Origin: Bifidobacterium sp.
Lineage (GTDB): Bacteria > Actinomycetota > Actinomycetes > Actinomycetales > Bifidobacteriaceae
Assembly (NCBI GenBank): GCA_022640915.1
Contig: JALCCT010000006.1
Span: forward strand, 1 to 64,000
Length of the DNA: 64,000 bases
Reading direction: 5' to 3'
The notes beneath the pieces were generated by a model, which saw only the letters and a list, made by a program, of their open reading frames with translations, was not told where the DNA came from and ran no database searches. Of the stretch, positions 25,802 through 32,872 are shown piece by piece. Numbering within the stretch: position 1 is the stretch's first letter; the number at the start of each line of letters is the position of its first letter. The translations under genes were made by a program, and so were the position numbers.

Positions 25802-27436
25802 CTACTTCGCCTTCTTGATGTTGGTTACAATCAGCAGGCTGTTCTGCGTCCACGTGGCCGGAGTGGCGTAAGGATTGTCCTCGCTAGGCCAGTTCGTGAA
25901 GTTCTTGTCGCTGAACAGGCCCCACAGGCCGCCGTAGAACATAGTGACCACGGGCGCATCGTCGTAGACGATCTGCTGGAGCTGGTCGATGATGGCTTTC
26001 TGTTCCTTCTCGTCAGCGGTCCGCTTGAGCTGGGCGAGCAGGTCATCGGCCTTGCTGTTCTTGTACCGCTCGAAATTGGCTGAGGTCGACTGGCCCACTG
26101 GCAGGGCGAACTCGCTGTTGAGCAGGTTGTTGTAGTCCTGGAAGGGGCTGCCGGTGCCGCCGAATGCAGAGACGATCAGATCGAAGTCGCCGTTGTTCTG
26201 CTGCTGCACATAAGCGGCAGGCTGCGGTTGCTGGAGCTTGACCGTGATGCCGATCTTGCCCAGCTGCGATTGGAGCGTTTGCACGCCTCGCAGCCAGTCG
26301 GTGTAGCCATTGGGTACGGTGATATTGAGTTCGAGCTGCTTGCCGCTGGCGTCGACGAGCTTGTCGCCGGACTTGGTGTAACCGGCCTTGGCGAAGTAGT
26401 CGAGCGCCTTGGATTCGTTCTGCGCAATCTTGCCATTGTCTGGGATGTCTGCGTTCACCCACTGCTTCTGATTCGGCAGCAGCAGTCCGGTTTGCGGAGC
26501 GCCTTCGACGTAGCCCTCCTCGGCGTCCTTGGCGATTTTCTCACGATCAATCGCGTAACTCAGCCCTTGACGGAAGTTCACGTTGTTGTACGGTGCCTTG
26601 GTCAGATTCGGGAAGAGCGAGACGGTGCCTCCCGGAGGGAACCAATAGTGGTTGTGCTGCTTGTTGGCGCCCACCCAGGTCTTGTCGACATTCGTCATGA
26701 AGGAGTAGCCCCAGTCATAACCCTTGTTGACCAAGTCGAGCTGCTTGTTGGACGCCGGCAGCACGATGGTCTTGGCTGCTACCTTATCGGCCTGCCAGTA
26801 ACTCTCGTTCTTTACGAGCGTGTACTGGTTGGGCGTGTAGGCACCGAGCTTGTATGGGCCGGTTCCCACAGGGTTTTCGTTGGTCCACTTGACCGGATCG
26901 CTCTGCTTCTGCCAGATGTGCTTGGGAACGATCACCTGCTGGTTGATGATGGTGGCTGCCGGCACGTCGGCATCTTTGAGATGGAAAGTGACCTCGCTGC
27001 CGTTCGCCTCAAGCGAAGCAATGTGCTGCCACACGCCGAGTGTGTCGAGGGATGTGTTCTTCTTGAGCATGTCGAAGGTAAAGACGACATCGTCGGCGCT
27101 GAAGGCCTGTCCGTCCGACCATTTCACGCCATCGCGAATCGTGTAGACGAGCGTTTTGGGGTCGGCCACTTTGTTCCCGGTCGCGAGGAACGGCGTCGCC
27201 TTGCCGTCGATGGCGTTGACCACTTGCAGCGGCTCGTAGATGAAGTTGATGCCGACGCGCTTGGAAGGCGAGAACGGATTGAAATTCCGAGTGAATGTTG
27301 GACTGCCGTTATCTCCGGCGAACAAGAGTTGGTCGCCGCCCGAGCCTTGTGATGCATTAGTATTCGTGCCGCAGGCGCCGACGCTGAGCATCGTGGCAAT
27401 CGCCAGCAGCGCCGCGGCGATTCTTGATTTCTTCAT
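25802..27436 (-). CDS. Family 5 ABC transporter substrate-binding lipoprotein
   Basis: A 544-residue exported lipoprotein: MKKSR N-terminus, hydrophobic core about residues 6-20 and lipobox VGAC with C22. The mature part is an SBP_bac_5 (DppA/OppA) fold, with VVFTFDMLKKNTSLD, NENPVGTGPYKLGAYTPNQYTLVKNESYW and FRQGLSYAIDREKIAKDAEEGY. The family binds peptides, nickel or oligosaccharides. Because the rest of the operon encodes a GH94 phosphorylase and a GH3 beta-glucosidase, an oligosaccharide is the most likely ligand. It is the first gene of the operon; promoter hexamers and a LacI-type operator lie about 200 bases upstream. Confidence 0.9.
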   Translation of the reverse strand: MKKSRIAAALLAIATMLSVGACGTNTNASQGSGGDQLLFAGDNGSPTFTRNFNPFSPSKRVGINFIYEPLQVVNAIDGKATPFLATGNKVADPKTLVYTIRDGVKWSDGQAFSADDVVFTFDMLKKNTSLDTLGVWQHIASLEANGSEVTFHLKDADVPAATIINQQVIVPKHIWQKQSDPVKWTNENPVGTGPYKLGAYTPNQYTLVKNESYWQADKVAAKTIVLPASNKQLDLVNKGYDWGYSFMTNVDKTWVGANKQHNHYWFPPGGTVSLFPNLTKAPYNNVNFRQGLSYAIDREKIAKDAEEGYVEGAPQTGLLLPNQKQWVNADIPDNGKIAQNESKALDYFAKAGYTKSGDKLVDASGKQLELNITVPNGYTDWLRGVQTLQSQLGKIGITVKLQQPQPAAYVQQQNNGDFDLIVSAFGGTGSPFQDYNNLLNSEFALPVGQSTSANFERYKNSKADDLLAQLKRTADEKEQKAIIDQLQQIVYDDAPVVTMFYGGLWGLFSDKNFTNWPSEDNPYATPATWTQNSLLIVTNIKKAK

Positions 27437-27635
27437 TGATCTTCCTTTTCGTCTGTACTAGTCGCACTAGTTGTCTGTACTGTGTCAGTCCGCACTGGCT
27501 GTCTGTCTGCACGTCTGTCTGCACTGACGATGGTGTCGCTGCCCGTGTGGCGCAACTGGCTGTTGCGATTTCCTGCGGCGGCTCAGTCGAGTCGATACGG
27601 TCGTAAACGTTGACCGTCTCGCTTGACATCCATTC
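27437..27635 (-). other. Long 5' leader of the importer operon
   Basis: About 200 bases between the predicted promoter and the binding-protein start. It contains a run of imperfect CTGTCTG-type direct repeats (about 27455-27520). No riboswitch or coding frame is recognisable. The start codon is preceded by a GGAAGATC ribosome site. Confidence 0.4.
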
Positions 27636-27664
27636 ATTGTATGCGCTTACATTTTCTTATGCAA
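27636..27664 (-). promoter_or_regulatory. Promoter of the beta-glucoside operon with embedded LacI operator
   Basis: On the minus strand a -35 TTGCAT (27659-27664) and a -10 TACAAT (27636-27641) are separated by exactly 17 bases. The 14-base near-palindrome TGTAAGCGCATACA (27638-27651) lies over the spacer and -10. It matches the bifidobacterial LacI-operator pattern TGTAAGCGCTTACA at 13 of 14 bases. Binding there would block RNA polymerase. Confidence 0.75.
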
Positions 27665-27752
27665 GCACAAATTATTTTCATCCGTTTACATCTTCATAAT
27701 ACTAGTTATTCCAATGATTTTCATTGTTTTCATGACGCGACACGCTGAAATG

Positions 27753-27762
27753 ATAGCGCTAT
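27753..27762. promoter_or_regulatory. Second LacI-type half-symmetric operator
   Basis: ATAGCGCTAT is a perfect ten-base palindrome with the AGCGCT core common to LacI operators. It lies about 220 bases before the lacI-family start and 105 bases from the first operator, suggesting autoregulation or looping. Confidence 0.5.
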
Positions 27763-27980
27763 TGCAATATTCGCTTTTGCGCGATTTCTGCTGCTACGAT
27801 GGAGCTGTCGACGAGGCGAGCGGGCACGGACAGGCAGCCCAACGACGCTATTAGCGTCCAAACGTCTTTGCCGGTTGTTGCTACCTCCCGCCGAATGCGG
27901 CGGACAGGGCGGTCGCCTGCGCAGGAAATCGGCAGAGCACCGGAGCAGGTGCGGAAAATCAAACAACCAAGGAGCTCGAC

Positions 27981-29099
27981 GTGGAGAAGAAACCCACTGT
28001 GTATGACGTCGCGCACGAGGCGGGCGTGTCGATCGCCACGGTCTCCAGAGCGTTGCGTACCCCGCACAGCGTTCGGCCGAACACGCGCAAGGCCATCGAA
28101 CTGGCGATTAAACGACTCGGCTACGTGCCCAGCGGCAGCGCACAGAGTCTGGCGGCCAGACGCACGAACAGTATCGGCTTGTTTCTGCCAAATATCGACG
28201 AGCTGGATTCGCTTTCGGATTTTCAACTCACCACCATCGATCAGGCCGAGGTCGTGGTCGACCCGCCGCGCACGCCAAGTATGCGCCCTGATTCTTTCTA
28301 CTTCGATAGTTTGCTGCGCGGCTGCGAGCTGGAGGCCTGGCGCCAAGGGCTGTCATTGATGGTCAATATCGGCTTGGGTCGCACCGATACCGACGTTTCT
28401 CGGCTCGTCAACGACATGTCCGGCAAGGTGGACGGCTTGATCGTGATGGCTCGCAGCGTTCCCGAGCGCGTGCTGGAGCCGCTGCGGCGGCATCTTCCGT
28501 TGGTGATGGTGGCGAACGCACCTTCCGACCATGAAGAGGAGTTCGATCTGGTGCGCGTGAGCAACCGCAAGGGTATGAGCGCGCTCGTCAGGCATCTGGT
28601 CAAGGCGCATCATGTCTCGCAGATTGCCTATATGGCCGGGCCTGACGATTCGCCCGATAATCACAAGCGTTACGAGGGGTTTTGCGAGGGTCTGCGTGAC
28701 TGCGGGCTCAACCCCGAGGCGGCGCCGATCTATCGCGGGCAATTCTCGCAAGTCATCGCCTGCACCATCACTAAAAGCCTCATCGCACAAGATTCGCTGC
28801 CCGAGGCACTCGTCTGCGCCAATGATCAGATGGCACTCGGCGCAATGACCGCGCTTTCCCGCGCCGGAGTGCCAGTGCCCGGGCGCGTCATCATCACTGG
28901 TTTCGACGGCATCAGCGAGACCGAGGCGACCGAGCCTCGCCTCACCACTGTCCGCCAGCCGATCGTCGATCTTGGCCGCGCGGCCGTGAGCACGCTCGTC
29001 AAGCGCATGAGTGCGCCTGGAGACCCGCCGATTTCAACCGAGTTGCCCGTCACCGTGCTCCTGCGTGAAAGCTGCGAAGGGCCATTGGCTGGCGTCTAA
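27981..29099 (+). CDS. LacI-family transcriptional regulator
   Basis: A 372-residue repressor-type protein. The DNA-binding domain (about 4-60) reads PTVYDVAHEAGVSIATVSRALR and continues to the hinge helix with AQSLAARRT. A periplasmic-binding-like sensor domain follows, including VDGLIVMARS, HVSQIAYMAG and RVIITGFDGI. The start codon is GTG, not ATG, chosen because AAGGAG lies eight bases upstream and the protein begins exactly at the family N-terminus. It is divergent from the Opp/GH94/GH3 operon, and LacI-type operators sit in the shared 544-base gap, so it most likely represses that operon until an imported sugar or product binds. Confidence 0.94.
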   Translation: MEKKPTVYDVAHEAGVSIATVSRALRTPHSVRPNTRKAIELAIKRLGYVPSGSAQSLAARRTNSIGLFLPNIDELDSLSDFQLTTIDQAEVVVDPPRTPSMRPDSFYFDSLLRGCELEAWRQGLSLMVNIGLGRTDTDVSRLVNDMSGKVDGLIVMARSVPERVLEPLRRHLPLVMVANAPSDHEEEFDLVRVSNRKGMSALVRHLVKAHHVSQIAYMAGPDDSPDNHKRYEGFCEGLRDCGLNPEAAPIYRGQFSQVIACTITKSLIAQDSLPEALVCANDQMALGAMTALSRAGVPVPGRVIITGFDGISETEATEPRLTTVRQPIVDLGRAAVSTLVKRMSAPGDPPISTELPVTVLLRESCEGPLAGV

Positions 29100-29158
29100 T
29101 TCATCCAGCAGTCTTTAACTGTTACCGGCACACATCGACCGCCCGGCGCCAGCTCCCG

Positions 29159-29923
29159 TCAGCTCTCGCGATAGAGCTTGGTGTATGAGCCTTCGGCGCG
29201 GGGGCGCAGCACGATCGAGTCGATGTCGACCGTGTCGGGCTGCTCGAGTGCCCAGCGAACCGATTCGGCGACGTCTTCGGCGGTGAGTGGGTTCGGTACA
29301 CCCCGGTACACGGCCGCAGCCTTGGCTGCATCCCCACCAAAGCGCTTGACGGAGAATTCATCGGTTTTGACCAGCCCCGGCGCAATGTCGATCACGCGCA
29401 ACGGCTGGCCGATCTGCTCAAGCCGCAGCACGCGCGCCATGATGCGTTCGGCTGACTTCGACGCGCAATACCCTGCGCCACCCTCGTACGGCTCGATGCC
29501 TGCAGTCGAAGAAATAACGAGCACCGTGCCGCCGCCTGGCGCCTCTTTGAGCGCCGGCAGCAGTTTCTGCGTGATGCTCAACGTGCCGAGCACGTTGAGC
29601 TCATACATGCCACGCCAATCGTCGAGACTGGCGCTGGCGACCGAATCCTTGCCGAGCGCAGCACCGGCGCAATTGGCCAGCGCCTTGACGCCGCCGTCTT
29701 GCAAAATCGCGTCCACAGCATGCTGGGTCGAGTCTTCGTCAGTGATATCGCACACAACGTAGGTTAGCGCTGAGCCGACTTCCTCAGCCAACGCCTTGAG
29801 CTTCTCTTCGCGGCGTGCCAATGCCACCACACTCCATCCTGCCGCCACCAGCGCCCGCGCGCTCGCTGCCCCGATGCCGCTAGATGCACCGGTCACCACC
29901 GCGCGCTTTGTTGTTTCCTTCAT
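29159..29923 (-). CDS. Short-chain dehydrogenase/reductase (YdfG-like)
   Basis: A 254-residue cytosolic NAD(P)-dependent oxidoreductase of the classical SDR family. TGASSGIG (11-18) binds the cofactor, ALARREEKL after beta-2 suggests NADP preference, VISSTAGIEPY supplies the catalytic Ser and GYCASKSAE the YxxxK pair. The NCAGA motif is present (ALANCAGAALGKD). The start is ATG 29923, with a strong AGGAGG ribosome site. It is convergent with the LacI gene (60 bases apart). Relatives reduce 3-hydroxy acids such as serine or other small carbonyls; the substrate cannot be named. Confidence 0.9.
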   Translation of the reverse strand: MKETTKRAVVTGASSGIGAASARALVAAGWSVVALARREEKLKALAEEVGSALTYVVCDITDEDSTQHAVDAILQDGGVKALANCAGAALGKDSVASASLDDWRGMYELNVLGTLSITQKLLPALKEAPGGGTVLVISSTAGIEPYEGGAGYCASKSAERIMARVLRLEQIGQPLRVIDIAPGLVKTDEFSVKRFGGDAAKAAAVYRGVPNPLTAEDVAESVRWALEQPDTVDIDSIVLRPRAEGSYTKLYRES

Positions 29924-30200
29924 GGTAAGCCTCCTTGTTGCGTATTGCGTTACCAGATACCAGCTACTCCCGTAAGTGTCGCCAAACCATGCGTCGGTGT
30001 ACATGCCCAGCCGCATCGCGTATTCGTTTTTAGATATTCACCGGCATATGGTCACTCGAATCAAGCGCACCGGGCTGAACCACAGAGCATCATCCGAATT
30101 CTGTATTCCTTCATCATCCACAGTACTATCGCGGAATTCCCCTTCGGCGTAGTTGACCGCAAATCAATCGAACAGGCCTCCGGGTTCCTCCTCATGCGGT

Positions 30201-30989
30201 CTACAGCACCACTTGACGGTTCAATTCACGCCGCAATTGCCGCCAATTCGGCAAGTAGCGGTCCATATGCCGCTGGAATGCAGGACCGTGGCCGCCGGCC
30301 CACAGATGCGTCATCTCGTGCACGAGCACATAGTCCAGGAAGCGCTCATCCATCACTCCGAGCTGCAGATTGAGGCGGATGCGGCCGGTTCGCGGCGTGC
30401 ACGAGCCCCATCGCGAACTCATGATACGCAAGGTGATGTGCGAGGGAGAGCGCCCGATGACTGGCTCCCACCGGGCGAGCAAACCGGGCAAACGGCTGGT
30501 GATGGTATCGGCCGCGCGACGTTTGCGCTCGTCGGTCCACACGAATATGCCGCCGTCCACACCGTCAGTACCTGCGCCGCTCGTGTTGCGACTGCGGTCA
30601 TTGCCGGTTGCAGCGCCGATGCCACAACCCAAACCATCGCCCGACGCGCCGTCAACGACCATGCCGATCTGGGCAATGCTGCTGCGTTTCGCTTCGGCAA
30701 GCCTACGCTCCTGACGCTCAATCCACTCGCGCCGCTCACGCACAAAATCGGCGATCCGCGCATCGCTCATGCGCGTAGGCGCTGAGATTTCGATCGATCC
30801 GTCTGCCGGCCGCACCCGCAAGTACAGATTTCTGATAGTCTTCCTCGTCACATGAATGCTGAGTCCCTCCACGGCAAGACTCTTCTCATCAAGCACACGC
30901 GGCTTGGTTCGATGGCTATACGGCATACGCGCCATTGTCCCGCGCCTGCCTGACGTCCGTGGGCCATCGAATGCAAAAAGCGGGCGCAT
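30201..30989 (-). CDS. YgjP/DUF45-type zinc metallopeptidase
   Basis: A protein of up to 262 residues ending in the DUF45/WLM-like metallopeptidase domain. HEMTHLWAGGHGPAFQRHMDRYLPNW gives the HExxH zinc site and the downstream conserved His, with ISSRWGSCTPRTGRIRLNLQL before it. The N-terminal part (KTIRNLYLRVRPADGSIEISAP) is the typical YgjP beta-strand region. A Gly/Asp-rich insertion lies in the middle (about 115-150). The start may instead be ATG 30935, since neither has a good ribosome site. Cytosolic; family function is not established. It is divergent from the tRNA pair. Confidence 0.85.
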   Translation of the reverse strand: MRPLFAFDGPRTSGRRGTMARMPYSHRTKPRVLDEKSLAVEGLSIHVTRKTIRNLYLRVRPADGSIEISAPTRMSDARIADFVRERREWIERQERRLAEAKRSSIAQIGMVVDGASGDGLGCGIGAATGNDRSRNTSGAGTDGVDGGIFVWTDERKRRAADTITSRLPGLLARWEPVIGRSPSHITLRIMSSRWGSCTPRTGRIRLNLQLGVMDERFLDYVLVHEMTHLWAGGHGPAFQRHMDRYLPNWRQLRRELNRQVVL

Positions 30990-31017
30990 GAGTCGCTACG
31001 ACACGCGCAGCCGGGGT

Positions 31018-31045
31018 TTGACTAATCCACGGGAAAGGGTATCCT
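31018..31045 (+). promoter_or_regulatory. Promoter of the tRNA-Ile gene
   Basis: -35 TTGACT (31018-31023) and -10 TATCCT (31040-31045) are 16 bases apart and sit about 35 bases before the mature tRNA 5' end. Confidence 0.6.
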
Positions 31046-31078
31046 ATCTATTTGTGCGCTTTCATGGCGTATGGTTTT

Positions 31079-31152
31079 GGGCTCGTAGCTCAGGTGGTTA
31101 GAGCGCATCCCTGATAAGGATGAGGTCGGAGGTTCAAGTCCTCCCGAGCCCA
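31079..31152 (+). tRNA. tRNA-Ile (GAT anticodon)
   Basis: A full cloverleaf of 74 bases: acceptor arms GGGCTCG and CGAGCCC pair completely, the D-loop has AGCTCAGGTGGTTAGAGC, the anticodon loop is CTGATAA (GAT), the T-arm is GGAGGTTCAAGTCCTCC, and A is the discriminator base. CCA is not encoded. Confidence 0.98.
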
Positions 31153-31166
31153 CGCAGAGATATGAC

Positions 31167-31193
31167 AGCGGCTTTCTGGCCGCTTATTTTTTC
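31167..31193 (+). terminator. Intrinsic terminator between the two tRNA genes
   Basis: AGCGGC (31167-31172) pairs with GCCGCT (31179-31184) around a six-base loop and is followed by TATTTTTT. An outer pairing of ATGACAG (31162-31168) with CTGTCAT (31195-31201) would extend the structure up to the first base of the next tRNA. Confidence 0.75.
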
Positions 31194-31201
31194 TCTGTCA
31201 T

Positions 31202-31274
31202 GGGGCTATGGCGCAGCTGGTAGCGCATCTGCTTTGCAAGCAGAGGGTCGCCGGTTCGAACCCGGCTAGCTCCA
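31202..31274 (+). tRNA. tRNA-Ala (TGC anticodon)
   Basis: A 73-base cloverleaf: acceptor arms GGGGCTA and TAGCTCC pair with a G-U, the D-arm is GCGCAGCTGGTAGCGC, the anticodon loop CTTTGCAAG gives TGC, the T-arm is GCCGGTTCGAACCCGGC, and A is the discriminator. CCA is not encoded. The Ile-Ala pair is familiar from rRNA operon spacers, but no rRNA is here. Confidence 0.98.
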
Positions 31275-31282
31275 CTCCTTAG

Positions 31283-31325
31283 CCCTTGGAATCATTGAGG
31301 TTCCGAGGGTTTTGTTTTCTTTTTT
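31283..31325 (+). terminator. Intrinsic terminator after tRNA-Ala
   Basis: CCCTTGGAA (31283-31291) pairs with TTCCGAGGG (31301-31309, one G-U) and is followed by a run of Ts with two interruptions to 31325. Confidence 0.85.
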
Positions 31326-31498
31326 CGACCTTGAGTCAAGGTTAGACATGATGGCCGAAGTAAGTGTCCAATTACCGAGCCGGTTCAGTCAACAGGTCAA
31401 CGGCGGTCGAAGCGGCGTTCCACCACTGGAACAACACGCCCTAAGGCGCGCAGACCGACAGGATACGCAAACCGGCACGGAGTGTTGGCGTCTGGCTC

Positions 31499-31948
31499 CT
31501 ATGCGCTGACGCGGGGTGCACTGCCAGCCGTCGGAGTCGGGCCATTCGGGCTGGTTATGGGTTCGTCCGTCGCCGTCATAGGCCTTCCGGACTGCTCCAC
31601 GTTGACCTTTTCTATTCGCAACGCATTACTGGCGTCACCGCTTCCGCCGGTCACTGTCCTCGCCTCGCTGGCGACTGATCCGGCGATGGCCGAAATCATG
31701 GCAGCGCCCTTTGGCGTAACCACGACGCCATCGAAGACCTTCCTTTCTAACAACGTCGACGATGGTATTGTTTCCCCAAGATATGCGGCAGTGTAGGCGG
31801 CCTTCAATCCGATGACCAACTCCTTGGCGCTATATTCCACCTTGGTTTCCTGTGCCTTCGAAATCACCACGGATTCGCCTGCCATGGCCGTAGCCGGTGC
31901 ACCTAGTGAGACTAGGGCAGCCGTCACCATGGTCACGATCAGCGCCAT
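31499..31948 (-). CDS. Small secreted protein of unknown function
   Basis: A 149-residue frame with a Sec signal peptide: hydrophobic core about residues 2-20 and an Ala-x-Ala cleavage site near ATAMA (about 20-23). The mature part is about 125 residues, with VVISKAQETKVEYSAKELVIGLKAAYTAAYLG, and a Gly/Ser/Pro/Thr-rich tail (about 95-149). I do not recognise a family. There is no membrane anchor, lipobox or LPxTG motif, so it should be released or loosely wall-bound. The ribosome site is weak, and codon use and length are its main support, so it could be a remnant of a larger surface protein. Confidence 0.5.
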   Translation of the reverse strand: MALIVTMVTAALVSLGAPATAMAGESVVISKAQETKVEYSAKELVIGLKAAYTAAYLGETIPSSTLLERKVFDGVVVTPKGAAMISAIAGSVASEARTVTGGSGDASNALRIEKVNVEQSGRPMTATDEPITSPNGPTPTAGSAPRVSA

Positions 31949-31993
31949 TCTGGACTATAGCCCCCACTTGTAGGATGCCATCGAATCATCTTT

Positions 31994-32191
31994 TTATGCC
32001 ACTTCGGGAAAGAAAATATCTTCGATGCGCATCCCGAAGGCGGCAGCGATCTGGAAAGCAAGAGGCAGCGAAGGGTCGAACCGCTCCTTTTCAATGGAGA
32101 TGATCGTCTGACGGCTCACTCCCAGCATTTCAGCAAGACGCTCCTGCGACAGGCCTTGCTCGCGCCGCAGCTCGGGCAGCCGGTTTCTCAT
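31994..32191 (-). CDS. Small XRE-family (HTH_3) transcriptional regulator
   Basis: A 65-residue protein that is almost entirely a helix-turn-helix domain: LPELRREQGLSQERLAEMLGVSRQTIISIEKERFDPSLPLAFQIAAAF, with the GVSRQTIISIE recognition helix, then the short end IEDIFFPEVA typical of the YozG-like group. Its ATG overlaps the stop of the upstream membrane-protein gene by four bases (32188-32191), so the two are translationally coupled. This arrangement, a mini-regulator with an integral membrane partner, recurs in Gram-positive bacteria. It probably autoregulates the pair. The signal sensed is unknown. Confidence 0.9.
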   Translation of the reverse strand: MRNRLPELRREQGLSQERLAEMLGVSRQTIISIEKERFDPSLPLAFQIAAAFGMRIEDIFFPEVA

Positions 32192-32661
32192 CGACCCTCC
32201 CGATATTTGCGGATGTAATAGCTGGCAGCGAAGGCAGCAGTAGCGACCGCGAACACCGCAATCAACGTCCATGAGACCGCTGACGGCAGCCACAAGCTTG
32301 CGACGGCCGCGCCGAGACCAGCCCCGGCGATGACCACATGAAAAGCGTCGGTCGCCGCGTGTGAGTACCAAGCGCCCTCGATGCTGTTTTCCGCATTCGA
32401 GATCGCGCCTGGTATGGTCGTTCTGTCCACGCACAAGACCCACGCAAGCAGAATGGTGAACGGCGCTAGGCACGCTCCGATGATGACACCCACAAGCACA
32501 TTGTCGATATGACCATACGCATTGCCGGAAAACATCCGCACGCCGATGCCGACGAGAACTGCAACCGGCAATCCGATCAGGACCGCTATGCGCATGGCGG
32601 GAATGCCGCCGGGCTCTGTGCGACCGTACTTGTATTGTTTCTCGCTGGGTTCTTCAGTCAC
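32188..32661 (-). CDS. Integral membrane protein coupled to an XRE regulator
   Basis: About 157 residues with four hydrophobic segments arranged as two pairs: about residues 23-43, 53-75, then 100-120 and 125-145. A hydrophilic stretch with NAENSIEGAWYSHAATDAFHV lies between the pairs, and the end is basic (YYIRKYREGR). I choose GTG 32661 as start because AAAGGA lies six bases upstream; ATG 32667 is two codons earlier but too close to that site. No family is certain, but the size and pairing with a YozG-like regulator fit the DUF2178-like membrane partners. It may sense membrane state or modulate the regulator. Confidence 0.7.
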   Translation of the reverse strand: MTEEPSEKQYKYGRTEPGGIPAMRIAVLIGLPVAVLVGIGVRMFSGNAYGHIDNVLVGVIIGACLAPFTILLAWVLCVDRTTIPGAISNAENSIEGAWYSHAATDAFHVVIAGAGLGAAVASLWLPSAVSWTLIAVFAVATAAFAASYYIRKYREGR

Positions 32662-32872
32662 GGCCATTCCTTTCGCACTGTATGATCTGATGACAGCATT
32701 ATGATAAGTAAAATAAACTTTACTGTCAAGTAAATTTGACAAGCGCGGTGCAAAATCCTTACCCGCGGGAACGGCACGAGCCTAAATGCAAGGCGAGGCA
32801 GGCTCTCTGCCGACAGGCCGCCGGAGCCTGCCGAATTCTGACTTCGACGGCACAGAGCCCCGCCGCATTCGC

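Noticed and set aside
26228..27352. Plus-strand frame of 374 residues opposite the family 5 binding protein
   Set aside because: Antisense to a lipoprotein gene with clear signal and domain motifs; high G+C produces such open frames.
27455..27520. Cluster of CTGTCTG-like direct repeats considered as a possible CRISPR or satellite array
   Set aside because: Units are too short and irregular, no spacers of constant length are present, and no cas gene is nearby.
31310..31498. Possible insertion-sequence end (GTGTCCAATT... region) downstream of the tRNA-Ala terminator
   Set aside because: One short minus-strand frame faintly recalls a transposase C-terminus, but no inverted repeat pair, target duplication or conserved motif supports it.
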